A stretch of 64,000 bases of DNA from Paenibacillus qinlingensis (GCF_013204845.1 NZ_JABMKY010000014.1:124001-188000), one strand, 5' to 3'; shown: positions 1-10,049, numbered from the stretch's first letter. Numbers and translations are program-made. The notes: generated by a model from the letters alone, not told the origin.

Positions 1-180
1 GTGAGTGTTTGCCACGCCGTCACCTTCCTTCATTTATATAGTACAAGGAAGCGATATATAGAATATCGACCCTGTCTTGCGTTGCTCTCCGCTCGAACCG
101 TCCCTCCATCCGCTTGTACGACAGGATGCGCGATACGTAAGTTGATTGCTTAATGATAACATCATTAAAGGAGAATATGC
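1..180 (-). pseudogene. Remnant of a second histidine kinase gene (3' end joined to its own upstream region)
   Basis: Bases about 30-130 closely match bases about 590-690, the 3' end of the intact histidine kinase gene at 577-2736; the shared stretch covers the codons for the last part of the ATPase domain and the C-terminus. Bases about 135-180 in turn match about 2770-2815, the region just upstream of that kinase, including the shared string ATAACATCATTAAAGG. The two matching blocks adjoin here, so a paralogous kinase seems to have lost almost its whole coding region by an internal deletion, leaving only its end and its promoter side. The window starts inside it, so the left limit is unknown. 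The match is seen by eye; the deletion history is inferred. Confidence 0.65.
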
Positions 181-228
181 CCTGAAAATTTGTGCGGGGC
201 GTTGAACATGAACATCACGATGAGGTCA

Positions 229-318
229 TTATGTTCCTACGCAAATTATAGCTGGCAGTGCGGTCACCGCCGGAATCCGTGATGTCAACTTCCACTCCCG
301 TTTTGTTGCCTTCTTCAT
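229..318 (-). pseudogene. 29-codon ORF, possible stub of a surface-protein gene
   Basis: A short reading frame of 29 codons begins with ATG at 318, behind a GGAAG ribosome-binding motif, and codes for a basic N-terminus followed by a hydrophobic stretch (LTSRIPAVTALPAIICVG) that looks like the start of a signal peptide. It stops at 229. About 95 bases upstream lies a copy of the promoter-side motif that also precedes the two SLH genes in this block, at about the same distance. I infer a truncated exported-protein gene; it could equally be a chance frame. Confidence 0.25.
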
Positions 319-412
319 ACTTATTCTTCCCTTATCGTAGCTGGAAATAGGAAAAATGATGTCAATTTTTCTCCTTCTATACTAGCAGGCTGCTGGGACA
401 ACTTGTGAAAGT

Positions 413-437
413 ATAAAGAAAACTTTAAGTTCGCGAT
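413..437 (-). promoter_or_regulatory. Third copy of the surface-gene promoter motif
   Basis: On the minus strand this reads CGCGAACTTAAAGTTTTC followed by TTTAT. The same string stands at 10390-10412 before the plus-strand SLH gene, and a near copy at 10098-10120 before the giant SLH gene. The middle is a small dyad, TAAAG-TTTT-CTTTA. Here the similarity stops after this motif, unlike the longer match between the other two copies. A binding site for a regulator shared by the block is the simplest reading. Confidence 0.45.
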
Positions 438-576
438 TACAACATACTTCTGCTAAGAAGCTGGCGAAAGAATAAAAAATAGGTTAACAGCCTCAAGTAA
501 AGACTACCCCACACTCGAACCTGGCTTTCTACTAACGCACTTCTGGCAACCTGCCAATATTCTGTCCCCCGAATCC

Positions 577-2736
577 TTATAATTCTCTCGGGATTGCTTT
601 ATTTACAATACAAGGCAGCGTTACATAGAATATCGCCCCCGTCTTGCCGTCGCTCTCCGCTCGAACCGTCCCTCTATGTGCTTGTACGATTTCCCTGCAA
701 ATCGCCAGTCCGAGCCCGCTGCCCTCGACCCCCGTCTCCGCGTCCGGTCGATCATACCTGTAATTGCGATCGAAGATTTGCTCGAGCTGCTCCGGAGGAA
801 TACCTATGCCAGAATCTTGTACGCTAATGATCGCATAGCGGGTGTCATTCACCTGGTCCACAGCTAGTGCAATACGCACCAGCCCGCCCTCGGAGGTGAA
901 CTTCATCGAGTTCGACACTAGATTAAACAACGCCTGCTCTAATCTTTGCGCATCCATCTCGATAACAGGCAAATTCGCTCGTTGATCTTCCGCATCCCCG
1001 ATATCCAGCGTGAAATGGAGCCCTGCGTCATGTACAACCAACTCGTATTGTTCATAGAATCGGCTCAAAAAGTGAATCACACCAACCTGCTCCATGCGGT
1101 ACGAGACTTGTCCCGTCTCCAAATGCGACAAGAAGCTCAACTCCTCGATCATGCGGTTAATCCTTATCGTGTTATCCCGAATATACTTCAGGTACTGTTC
1201 ATTACGTTCCGGCTTGACCCTATCCTGCACGGCTTCCACATAACCAAGCATGCTGGACAGCGGCATACGCAGATCATGCGTAATATAGGCAAGGAGCTTC
1301 TTCCTCCCTTGCTCGGATTGAAGCAATCGGTCATACGAAGCGCGGAGACCATCGTGAGCTGCGGATAAGTCCTGCGTGCGTTCCTGCACGGTCCGTTCCA
1401 GATTCGTATTCAATTCGGTCAGCTTGTCGTTAGCGTCCAGCAGCTCGCGCGCAATCCTCTCCTCGTTCGATGCCGCCCTGGTAAACCTCAAAGAAAGCAG
1501 AATCATCTGTGCAATCGTAAACACCAACAGACCAAGCGGAGATGTATCTTCAATTCGTGACCATCCGTTGTAATATAAAAAATCGTTGATAACCGTAACC
1601 AAAGTAACCACCGACACCAGCAGGAAGACCAGCGCTCCCTCCATACGCCGCACAGCTGCTTGAACCAGCCCAACCATCAGATAAACCATATGCAGAACAA
1701 CGATCACACCGATCGCCAGTAACAATTTTGAATAGATAAGTGCAGGGGTCACCACAACAACTAGACAAAGTGCGCCGGTTGCGATCCGGGTTCCAAGGCG
1801 AAACCATTTCGACACATAATTCGGGAACATGCAATCAAAGTACATTGTGATGATATAACCACTGATGCAAAGAATCAGATATTCGATCTTAAGCTGCAAT
1901 TCCCATGGAAATTGAGGAAACAATTGTGTAAACATGAGCTCACCGACCACCAAGGATCGGATACCGAACATCACGGTAAACATACCAAAATATAACGGCG
2001 CCCTGTCCTTGCGTCGCTGCACGAACAAAAGCAGATTGTACACGCCAATCACTAACAGGCTTGCAGTTATGAAGATCTCTGCTGCAACTTCCCGATGTGT
2101 CCGGACCGTTAATACGTCACTGCCGCCCAATTCTATATCCGCGGTGATGCCGCCTCGCTTATGATGGAAGTTAGCGACTTGCATAACCAGCTCTACGGTG
2201 TCATTCTTGGGCTGGAAGAACAGCAACTTCGTTGCTAGATGCGGTGTCACGCTGCTCTTGTCCGGACCAACCACACCGACTTCTTCCAAAAGCTCTCCGT
2301 TAACCCACAATTTATAAGAATTAAAGATGGTCGGCAGCCGCATAGCAAGTCGCTCGTCCCGATCCTGCTCGCTAAGCTCAATAACCAGACGAAATGTTGC
2401 AAAGCCCGTACCGTTCAGCTTCTGACCATCTAATCGATAGCCTAGCCAGGAGCCCGGGATGTTGATCCAGCGGTCACTATATCCGTCCCTTGCTAAGCGA
2501 TTCTGTATGTCCTCCGGCGACAATAGCTCTTGCCAGTAGAATGCCCATTCCCCTTGTAACTTTAGTGGATTCTTACTGACATGAACCTGCGTTAAATCCA
2601 GAATGCCCTCTTCACTTTGAATCTTAGGGGAGTCCGGTACAGAGATGACGGCATAGCTTGCAACCAAACCAACAACAACGGCAGCAGCTATATAAAGCAA
2701 GATCGTACGAGACCCGGTTCGGAGAATATCCCTCAT
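577..2736 (-). CDS. Sensor histidine kinase with 7TMR-DISM sensory module
   Basis: Membrane sensor kinase of about 719 residues. After an N-terminal membrane segment comes an extracellular beta domain (about residues 45-205) of the 7TMR-DISM type, then seven closely spaced membrane helices (about 215-420), a short coiled coil, a HisKA domain with the phosphoacceptor in THDLRMP (about His487) and an HATPase domain with the N box NLVSNSMKFT, G1 box DSGIGIP and G2 box GSGLGLAI. It should autophosphorylate and pass phosphate to a response regulator; none is encoded next to it. The ATG at 2736 is used; a GTG three codons earlier is possible and the ribosome-binding site is weak. A decayed paralogue lies just to the left. 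The ligand is unknown; the family often senses carbohydrates or nucleotides. Its position beside SLH genes suggests a cell-envelope role. Confidence 0.88.
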   Translation of the reverse strand: MRDILRTGSRTILLYIAAAVVVGLVASYAVISVPDSPKIQSEEGILDLTQVHVSKNPLKLQGEWAFYWQELLSPEDIQNRLARDGYSDRWINIPGSWLGYRLDGQKLNGTGFATFRLVIELSEQDRDERLAMRLPTIFNSYKLWVNGELLEEVGVVGPDKSSVTPHLATKLLFFQPKNDTVELVMQVANFHHKRGGITADIELGGSDVLTVRTHREVAAEIFITASLLVIGVYNLLLFVQRRKDRAPLYFGMFTVMFGIRSLVVGELMFTQLFPQFPWELQLKIEYLILCISGYIITMYFDCMFPNYVSKWFRLGTRIATGALCLVVVVTPALIYSKLLLAIGVIVVLHMVYLMVGLVQAAVRRMEGALVFLLVSVVTLVTVINDFLYYNGWSRIEDTSPLGLLVFTIAQMILLSLRFTRAASNEERIARELLDANDKLTELNTNLERTVQERTQDLSAAHDGLRASYDRLLQSEQGRKKLLAYITHDLRMPLSSMLGYVEAVQDRVKPERNEQYLKYIRDNTIRINRMIEELSFLSHLETGQVSYRMEQVGVIHFLSRFYEQYELVVHDAGLHFTLDIGDAEDQRANLPVIEMDAQRLEQALFNLVSNSMKFTSEGGLVRIALAVDQVNDTRYAIISVQDSGIGIPPEQLEQIFDRNYRYDRPDAETGVEGSGLGLAICREIVQAHRGTVRAESDGKTGAIFYVTLPCIVNKAIPREL

Positions 2737-2762
2737 GATGCACACAACCCCAATCTACAAGA

Positions 2763-2815
2763 GCGCAATAAGTAAGTTAATTATCTAAATAATAACATCA
2801 TTAAAGGGAAATGTA
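2763..2815. repeat. Upstream region of the kinase, repeated at 130-180
   Basis: This stretch before the kinase start shares TAAGTTAATT-like and ATAACATCATTAAAGG strings with bases 130-180. It is the promoter-side half of the duplicated kinase unit described at the left edge of the window and is useful as a marker for the break points. Confidence 0.5.
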
Positions 2816-2912
2816 CGCCTCAATCAGCGTTTGTCCTGGAAATGGGTGTTCTTAATCAATGCCCCGATCTCCCTTCGCTAAGTTATTGCCCATGCCGGGC
2901 TAACAGCAGAAC

Positions 2913-2936
2913 AGCCTACTCCGATGGGAGTAGGCT
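2913..2936 (-). terminator. Hairpin after the giant SLH gene
   Basis: A perfect 10-base-pair stem, AGCCTACTCC and GGAGTAGGCT, with a GATG loop, lies 27 bases past the stop codon of the SLH gene. The T-tract behind it is weak on both strands, so termination may be inefficient. Confidence 0.6.
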
Positions 2937-2962
2937 GCTTTGCTGGTCTGTACTATTGAAGG

Positions 2963-5900
2963 TTACTGCGAGGCCGGATTATACTTCTTCACGGTCACTT
3001 TACCTTCGTTTACGGAATCTGTATAGATCACATAAATGTTGTCTTTGCTGTCTATGGCGAGCTGAATCCATTTAGCCTCCCCTGCGGAGAAGCCGGCATT
3101 GCTTACGGGGCTCCAACTACTGCCCCCGTACTTCATCACGGTCACCTTGTTGCCCCTTGCAGCATCTTGATAAGCAACATGAGGAGTGCCGTTGCTGTCG
3201 AAGGCGATGGTTGTGCTCATTGCCATCGAACCTGCCGAGAATCCGGCATTGCCTACCGTTTCCCAAGCGTTGCCCGTATATTTCATCACGCTCAGAATGG
3301 AACCGCTATTGTAGACCACATAAGGTACGCCATTAGGATCGAGCGCAAACGACGCGTTTCCATCCCCTCTCGCCGGGAAGCGGGAATTGCCGACAGTCTC
3401 CCAGGCGCCATTCATGTATTTCACCACAGTGATATAAGCAGACCCGCCGTCAAAATACTCATAGAGCACATACGGAGTATTGTTGCGATCAACCGCCATG
3501 ACGGGATAATCACCAGACTCATAGAACGCCTGGCCGCCGCTTACGCTCACCCAATTAGTGCCGTTATATTTCACCACCATTGCACGATCAGAGAAGCTGT
3601 TTGCACTATAAGAAATATAAGGCGTGTCATTGCTGTCGAACGCAATGGATGAGTTGAGGCCGTTAGCAGATCCTGTCGTGCCTACGGCTTCCCAAGTGGC
3701 ACCGTTATATTTCTTCACAACCCTAAAATAATCGCTATCGCTACTAAGATAATCCACGTAAAGATTGTCATGGCCGTCAATGGCGAGCGTCATTGTCGTC
3801 CCATACCCGAAGTCGGTTACATCGCCAATGGTCTTCCACTCGCCTCCCTCGTATTTCATCACGAATAGATTGCTAGCGAACGAATAAGCAGCATAAGGAG
3901 TGCCGTCGCTGCCGAATACGAGGTTCAGCCACGAATTTCCAAACATCTCGGAAGCCTTATTCATCGCGTCTCCTACGGATCGCCATGCCGACATCGTCCA
4001 CTGCGCGTACAGCGTGATGTCTGCCGTCACCGGTGATGCAAAGTCGTAGGCATTCGTCCCGGCTAGGTCAGTGTACCAACCTTCGAACGAATAACCGTCC
4101 CACGTCGGTGCGGCAGGTGCCGCAGCCGTGCCGTCAGGATTTACCGTCTGGCTGTCCACGGCCGAGCCGCCGTTACTGTTAAAGCTCACCGTGTAGCTGC
4201 TAGACATCCACTTCGCGTACAACGTGACGTTAGCCGTCACCGGTGTCATGAAGTTATAGGCTTCATTCAGACCGTTGTCGCTGTACCAACCGCCGAACGT
4301 ATAACCTTCTTTCGTCGGTGCGGCAGGTGTCGTAGCCGTGCCGTTATAATTCACTGGCAGACTATTCACCGTCGACCCGCCGTTACTATCGAAGCTCACC
4401 GTGTAGCTAGCCGTCCACTTCGCGTACAAGGTCATGTTAGCCGTCACCGGTGTCGTGAAGACGTAGGCATTCGTCCCAGCGAGGTCACTGTACCAGCCGC
4501 TGAACACAAAGCCCTGCCGCGTCGGTGCGTCAGGCGCCGCAGACATGCCGCTATAATTCACTGGCTGGCTACTCACCGCCGATCCGCCGTTACTGTTGAA
4601 GCTCACCGTGTAGCTGTTGATCGTCCACTTCGCGTACAGCGTGATATTACCCGTCACCGCTACCGTGAAGCCGTAGGTACTCGTCAAGTTGCTATCGCTG
4701 TACCAACCATTGAACGTATAACCTACCCGTGTCGGTGCGTTAGGTGCCGCGGCCACGGCGCCTTCGTCCACCGTTTGGTCAGCCACTGCCGTGCCGCCGT
4801 TGCTGACGAAGCTTACCGTGTAGCTGTTTTTGATGTCGATCGTCCACTTCGCGTACAACGTGATATCAGCAGTAACTACCGCTGTTGTGAAGTCGTAGGC
4901 GGTCGTCAAATTGCTGTCGCCGTACCAACCGCCGAACACGAAGCCTTCCTTCGTCGGTGCGCCAGGCGCCGTAGCCTTGGCGCCTTCGTTCACCGTTTGG
5001 TCAGCCACTGCCGTACCGCCGTCACTGCTGAAGCTAACCGTGTAGCTGTTCATCCACTTCGCGTACAACGTGATGTCAGCAGTCACCGGTGTCGTGAAGT
5101 CGTAAGCGATCGTCAGAGCGCTGTCGCTGTACCAACCGCCGAACACATAACCGTTCTTCGTCGGTTCAACCGGTTTGTTGGCCTGGTAGCCGTAACCCAC
5201 CGACTGGTTAGCCGCTTCTTCCGACCCGCCGTCGCTGTTGAAGCTTACCGTGTAGCCGTTAAGCGTCCACTGAGCGGTGAACTTGACATTCTGCGCGGGC
5301 ATCGTTGAAGGTGGGGCGGGCGACCATCCGGCGAATGCATGCCCCTGCCAATCCGGAGCTCCAAGGTATAACCCCGTCGTTGCTCCAAACGGTACGTCAA
5401 CTACCTTTGTAGCCGTGTCAGAGCCATTGTAATCGATCGTCATTGCGTAAGTATTGCGCTTGTAGTACAACTTCAGAACCGTTGTACCGTCGCTCGCTAT
5501 TTTGGCCGCCAGCACAGTTCCCGGAACGCTGGCGTCGAGCTTAAAGCCCGCATAGATTCTAGGCGTGACACTTATCAGATTCGCCTCAGTATCGGTTGGA
5601 CCGCGATACGATTCCGTACCCGCAACCGTGTAGGTGTTGCTCGCTATATTCTGTTGCAAATAGATGACTTTGTAAGTCGTGTCGGCTCTGGCTGTCCACT
5701 TTGCCGTATACGTGGTGTCTGAAGTCGGCATGGCGCTTGGTACATCCGGCGTCCAACCGGCGAACGTATATCCCGGTCTTGTCGGCACGGGTATATGAGC
5801 GGCGATGTTCTTGCCGAATTGTTCTGTTACGGTGCTTCTAGGAGCGCCCGCATAGCCCAAATCGAAGGTCATGGTTCGATTTGTCGGATAGTAATCCATC

Positions 5901-8900
5901 TTAACGACCTTCGAGCCGTCTCCCTTGATAGACACACCGCTTACCGTACCGTCCGCATAGCCTTGGTTCTTGAACCTATCCGAGGTTATCCGAATCTCCG
6001 TACCGGTTGTTCCAGTCCGTATTTCCGTATACGCAGGCGAAGTCGATGTCCTGGTGTTCGGGTCTATCAAATAATGCTGAACCGTATAAGGCGTATTGTT
6101 GTTCGCGATCCAGTGCGCGTACAGATAGAGATCCTCTGCAGGCATTTGACTCGGAATCGTCGTCTTCGTGCCGCCGGAAGCAGCCTTATACCAGCCGTCG
6201 AACGTGTATCCCGGATATACCGGGGTTGTCACGTTGATCGCCGCGTTGTAAGCGGCAGCGACGACCTTGGTCACTCCGCCGTTCTGCGGATCCAATTGGA
6301 GGGTATAATCACCCGCTCTGGCGAGCCAAGTCAACGGAATCGTGCGCTTGAGTGGAGCGGACGTGAACGACAGCGGCGCGCTCTTCCAGGTAATGACCAA
6401 GTTGCCAGTACTTACCGGAATGCTCTTGTTCACCACTTCGATCTTCTGGGTACTCGCGTTATACCTGAAATTCGCCTGGTCCACTTTAATATCGAATTTC
6501 GAGGTGTTATACGCCTGGGTACCCGTATCGCCTTTCTTCAAATTAAACGTACTCATCATCAGCAACGACTCCGGCACGGCGATAGATGTCGCGGAGCCCG
6601 CTAACGTCAATCCGAGCTTGTCATCCTGCGGATAGGCGAAGTCGTCGATCATATTTTCTGACCCTACCGTGTAAAGCGGCCATGTGTTCTCGTACACCGG
6701 TGCGCTGACCGAAAACTCCCCATCTAACACATCAGCGCCTACTGCAATCTCCAGATAGATACCAAGCTCTAGATATAGAGCGCCGGAAGACATCGTGGAC
6801 TGCACCTTGTTCACATTTTTCGTCTGATAGTAGAAGTATCCCCACAAATTCACGTAAGCGCCGGGTTCTGCGGACAGTCCGATGCTATCCCACTCGACTT
6901 TTCCAACCCCCGCTTTAACCGACATATTAACGCCCGCCCGCAATCCGAGTGTACCCATGACATAGAATGTAAACTGGTAGTCGCCGTCGCCCGGCAAGCT
7001 AAAGTTGCTGTTATTGCTTGTGAAACTAATCAAGCCCAGGGTAAGCGAGTAGCGCTTGGCAGTCTTATAGCTGAAATCGATCCCCATCGTCAGGTTCGCA
7101 TTGGCACTGACAACGAACTCTGCCGTAAATTCGACTTCAACGAGACCGGCAGCCACTGTCTTGCTCCTCGATACGAGTTCCCTCTTGATTAGTGGAACCC
7201 AATCCGTCTCGTTTTCCAGCATCTTCTGATACTGTTTCTTCAGTTTCGCCGCGTCTACTCCTGTATCTTGCACACCCTCGATTAACGCCTTAATCTCTTT
7301 CGCAATGTCATACACCTGACCCAGATGGCCGGCGTCCTTCTCTCCCGCCCAGTTTCCCAGCGCCTTGGGCAAGTTACCCTTTTCGACGGTAGCGATCTCC
7401 GCCGTGATGTTGATGCTGGTGTAACTATAAGCGTCCAGGTTCGCGGTGACCACATAATCATCGATGTGGTACCAGTAAGGGATCTTCTTACCTAAAATTT
7501 CGAAATAGTCCGTATGATCTCGAATCGACCCGTCCACTCCTAGATCCAGGCTCATCTCCTCAAGGAATGTACCGGTCATATGGATGACGAGGTAGCTATC
7601 TTCATTAATCGTAACGACAATATCGGCTCCCACTTGCAGCGTAGCGCTGACACCGGAGGTTCGGCCGGCAATGTTCTTCAGCGTCGTGCCGAGCGAAGCG
7701 ACGACGGTTAGATTCTTCACGCTGACTTTGCTCGGGCCGACTGAAGCCGATAGAATACCGACCTCCGACCTTGCCTTGACTTCATTCGTCTTCAAGGCCA
7801 GGGCGGACAGATAGTTCGCCGCCTCATCGACGAATCCGCTGGCTATCGCTTGCCGCTGAATTTGATCTTCGATCTCCGCGATATCCTCATTCGACAACAG
7901 CAGGTCGCCGTCAAGTGCTTGCTTCTGATAGATATCGAAGACATGCTTCATGTCTTCGACTGTGGCATCAGTATACGTAATGACGTCCATCTCCGCCGCA
8001 GGCGTAATCGACGTGATGCGCCCATAACCGATTACCTTAGAACCTTCTTGGGCAAATTCACCCTCATAGAAGCCGATAAAATCACCCACATCGACGGTGG
8101 TGAGTTCACTGAGGCCGAATGGTGCATACAGACTGTCGCTATAGTTCATCGCGATGTGCTCTACCGTGATGGAATGGTTGTCGGGCTCTTCATCCGTGTC
8201 CGCATCTACACTCACTGGCAGAACATCCGGCTTGAACAATACTTGCTTGGCATCCGCGTGATCATAGGTGTAGGTGCTTCCGTCAATCGCCGTGATCTGT
8301 ACATAGGCGACATCGCCGTCGTCGGCACCGGTTGTTGCTACCGTGCGCAGATCGGGACGAACCCCTTCATAGATGGCGACGACATCGCCAACTTGAATTA
8401 CGGTACTGTCGGTATACGCGAAAGTTCCGCTGCCCGCATTCGCCGCGGCGAGACCCTCTTCGCTGTCGCCCATCGTCGTCGAGATCACCGAAATCGCGGG
8501 CGAATCCACATCCTCGCCGTCCAGCATCATATCCGCGACATCCGCGAAGGGCAGATAGATCATGTTCGGATTGAACGGGATATTCATGACTTCTTGTTTG
8601 GCGACGCTAAAAACATAGATTCTCGTCGTCGCGTCTTGACCTCGGAAGACCAGGTTGTCGTCCGCCAACGTAACTTGATAGGTATTGCCTTCCGCGAACT
8701 TGCCGCCTTCGGCTGCGGATGCTACCGTGAAGAGACCGTTCGCTTTGGTGACGGTAATGCCCGCGGAATCAAGATTCGTGGCAGCGTGGAACGTCATACC
8801 CGCTTGTACCTCAGATGCCGTCAGGTTACCGGATGCATCGTTTACGGCGATGGTGAAGTCCGGCGCGACATTCAGTACCGAGTAGCTGGGCGTGCTCTGT

Positions 8901-10009
8901 ATGGCATCACTCACGTTATCCATATACTTCGCATACAGCTTGGTATCGGCGGCAACGGTACTGCCATCCGCGAAGATGAGCGAATAAGCGCTGTCCCTAA
9001 ACCATCCTTGAAAAATATACCCTTCTTTTGCCGGGGCAGGCAGATTACTCAGCGCTTCCCCTTGCCGTACCGTCTTGGCAGCTATCTCCGTGCCTCCGTC
9101 GCTATCGAACGTAAGCGTATAGGTAGGGGCATTAGGGTCAATGCCGCCCCCATTGTTGCCGCTGTTGCCACCGCTATTATTGCCGCTGTCGCCGCCGGTT
9201 CCGGTGTTGCCACCATTATTTCCGCCGCCGTTTTCGCCAGATCCAGACGTCGGCAGATCCGTGTTGTTCGTCTCGCCGCTATCCTTACCGGATGTCGGCG
9301 ATGGTGTCGGCGCCACGGTCGCTTGATTCTGATTTTTCCACATCTCCACAACCGCGTTGCTGCGCATGAAGAGAACAGCCGCTTCTGCACGAGACGCTTG
9401 GGCATGCGGGTTGAAATTGCCATTTGCACCCCCAGCAAACAAGCCTGCTTGCCACAGCTTAACGACCGAGTCAGCCGCCCAAGGAGAAACAACGGCGAGA
9501 TCGGCCGGCTCTGTGGTTACGCGATTGCTAGTTTGATAGGGAATCTGATAGCTTTCAAAATACCGCAAAGTCATCGTCGCTATCTGCTCTCTGGATACGG
9601 TGGCATCCGGAGAAAAGTTCCGGTCGTCCGTGCCGACGGTAATCCCTTGCGTAGCCGCCCACTCCACATATGGCGCATACCAGATACCCATCTGCACATC
9701 GGCAAAGGTCGAGGTTACATATTTACTTATATCCACGCCCGCCATTCGTCCAAGCGCCGTCACATACATGGCACGCGTCATCGTTCCCTTGGGCGAGAAA
9801 GTGCCGCCGCCCGTTCCGCTGAATAGACCATTCTTCTGGACATAGTTGACCTCATCGTAAAACCAGTCCGTTGGACTAACATCTTGGAACCCGCTTGGTT
9901 CGGCCGCTTCCGCCTGCTGCGCCGGTAGTATGCCCGCCACCATGCTGATGACCAGCATCCAGATCAAGACCAACCTTTTCGGTTTTGATTGACGCTTTCT
10001 TGTTGTCAT
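2963..10009 (-). CDS. Giant SLH-anchored surface protein with InlB repeats and a C-terminal beta-propeller
   Basis: 2348-residue exported protein. In order: signal peptide (basic start, then LVLIWMLVISMVAG, cleavage near AEA-AEP); three SLH domains (about 37-220) that bind secondary cell-wall polymer; a Pro/Ser/Thr then Gly/Asn linker (about 225-292); one InlB/Flg_new-type repeat (about 294-362, with the GYIFQGWF signature); a long central region of about 1000 residues that I cannot assign; a further series of InlB- and MucBP-like modules from about 1390; six near-identical InlB repeats in tandem (about 1585-2006); and seven repeats of about 48 residues with a W-x-x-V-G signature (about 2007-2348), matching a seven-bladed propeller. 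The ATG at 10009 follows a good GGAGG site. SLH and InlB modules indicate a wall-attached adhesin or matrix protein; ligand unknown. The antisense strand is open over long stretches because of codon bias, not because of genes. Confidence 0.9.
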   Translation of the reverse strand: MTTRKRQSKPKRLVLIWMLVISMVAGILPAQQAEAAEPSGFQDVSPTDWFYDEVNYVQKNGLFSGTGGGTFSPKGTMTRAMYVTALGRMAGVDISKYVTSTFADVQMGIWYAPYVEWAATQGITVGTDDRNFSPDATVSREQIATMTLRYFESYQIPYQTSNRVTTEPADLAVVSPWAADSVVKLWQAGLFAGGANGNFNPHAQASRAEAAVLFMRSNAVVEMWKNQNQATVAPTPSPTSGKDSGETNNTDLPTSGSGENGGGNNGGNTGTGGDSGNNSGGNSGNNGGGIDPNAPTYTLTFDSDGGTEIAAKTVRQGEALSNLPAPAKEGYIFQGWFRDSAYSLIFADGSTVAADTKLYAKYMDNVSDAIQSTPSYSVLNVAPDFTIAVNDASGNLTASEVQAGMTFHAATNLDSAGITVTKANGLFTVASAAEGGKFAEGNTYQVTLADDNLVFRGQDATTRIYVFSVAKQEVMNIPFNPNMIYLPFADVADMMLDGEDVDSPAISVISTTMGDSEEGLAAANAGSGTFAYTDSTVIQVGDVVAIYEGVRPDLRTVATTGADDGDVAYVQITAIDGSTYTYDHADAKQVLFKPDVLPVSVDADTDEEPDNHSITVEHIAMNYSDSLYAPFGLSELTTVDVGDFIGFYEGEFAQEGSKVIGYGRITSITPAAEMDVITYTDATVEDMKHVFDIYQKQALDGDLLLSNEDIAEIEDQIQRQAIASGFVDEAANYLSALALKTNEVKARSEVGILSASVGPSKVSVKNLTVVASLGTTLKNIAGRTSGVSATLQVGADIVVTINEDSYLVIHMTGTFLEEMSLDLGVDGSIRDHTDYFEILGKKIPYWYHIDDYVVTANLDAYSYTSINITAEIATVEKGNLPKALGNWAGEKDAGHLGQVYDIAKEIKALIEGVQDTGVDAAKLKKQYQKMLENETDWVPLIKRELVSRSKTVAAGLVEVEFTAEFVVSANANLTMGIDFSYKTAKRYSLTLGLISFTSNNSNFSLPGDGDYQFTFYVMGTLGLRAGVNMSVKAGVGKVEWDSIGLSAEPGAYVNLWGYFYYQTKNVNKVQSTMSSGALYLELGIYLEIAVGADVLDGEFSVSAPVYENTWPLYTVGSENMIDDFAYPQDDKLGLTLAGSATSIAVPESLLMMSTFNLKKGDTGTQAYNTSKFDIKVDQANFRYNASTQKIEVVNKSIPVSTGNLVITWKSAPLSFTSAPLKRTIPLTWLARAGDYTLQLDPQNGGVTKVVAAAYNAAINVTTPVYPGYTFDGWYKAASGGTKTTIPSQMPAEDLYLYAHWIANNNTPYTVQHYLIDPNTRTSTSPAYTEIRTGTTGTEIRITSDRFKNQGYADGTVSGVSIKGDGSKVVKMDYYPTNRTMTFDLGYAGAPRSTVTEQFGKNIAAHIPVPTRPGYTFAGWTPDVPSAMPTSDTTYTAKWTARADTTYKVIYLQQNIASNTYTVAGTESYRGPTDTEANLISVTPRIYAGFKLDASVPGTVLAAKIASDGTTVLKLYYKRNTYAMTIDYNGSDTATKVVDVPFGATTGLYLGAPDWQGHAFAGWSPAPPSTMPAQNVKFTAQWTLNGYTVSFNSDGGSEEAANQSVGYGYQANKPVEPTKNGYVFGGWYSDSALTIAYDFTTPVTADITLYAKWMNSYTVSFSSDGGTAVADQTVNEGAKATAPGAPTKEGFVFGGWYGDSNLTTAYDFTTAVVTADITLYAKWTIDIKNSYTVSFVSNGGTAVADQTVDEGAVAAAPNAPTRVGYTFNGWYSDSNLTSTYGFTVAVTGNITLYAKWTINSYTVSFNSNGGSAVSSQPVNYSGMSAAPDAPTRQGFVFSGWYSDLAGTNAYVFTTPVTANMTLYAKWTASYTVSFDSNGGSTVNSLPVNYNGTATTPAAPTKEGYTFGGWYSDNGLNEAYNFMTPVTANVTLYAKWMSSSYTVSFNSNGGSAVDSQTVNPDGTAAAPAAPTWDGYSFEGWYTDLAGTNAYDFASPVTADITLYAQWTMSAWRSVGDAMNKASEMFGNSWLNLVFGSDGTPYAAYSFASNLFVMKYEGGEWKTIGDVTDFGYGTTMTLAIDGHDNLYVDYLSSDSDYFRVVKKYNGATWEAVGTTGSANGLNSSIAFDSNDTPYISYSANSFSDRAMVVKYNGTNWVSVSGGQAFYESGDYPVMAVDRNNTPYVLYEYFDGGSAYITVVKYMNGAWETVGNSRFPARGDGNASFALDPNGVPYVVYNSGSILSVMKYTGNAWETVGNAGFSAGSMAMSTTIAFDSNGTPHVAYQDAARGNKVTVMKYGGSSWSPVSNAGFSAGEAKWIQLAIDSKDNIYVIYTDSVNEGKVTVKKYNPASQ
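3996..5270. repeat. Tandem coding repeats (six InlB-type units of about 200 bases)
   Basis: Six units encoding roughly 66-70 residues each, with the pattern YTVSFxSxGG, then GYxFxGWYSD and ending ITLYAKW. They are similar enough at DNA level to recombine, so copy number may vary between strains and short-read assemblies may collapse them. Confidence 0.85.
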
Positions 10010-10049
10010 ATTTTAACCTCCACAGCTCATTTTTTTTCGCTAAAATTCT

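Noticed and set aside
3996-5270. Regular repeats that could be mistaken for a CRISPR array
   Set aside because: Units are about 200 bases, in frame and code for InlB-type domains; there are no short identical repeats with unique spacers. No CRISPR array was seen anywhere in the window.
7850-9826. Long plus-strand frame of 658 codons
   Set aside because: Antisense to the giant SLH gene, no ribosome-binding site, Arg/His/Ile-rich composition typical of a shadow frame. The same holds for 3167-3652, 4775-5308 and 5795-6604.
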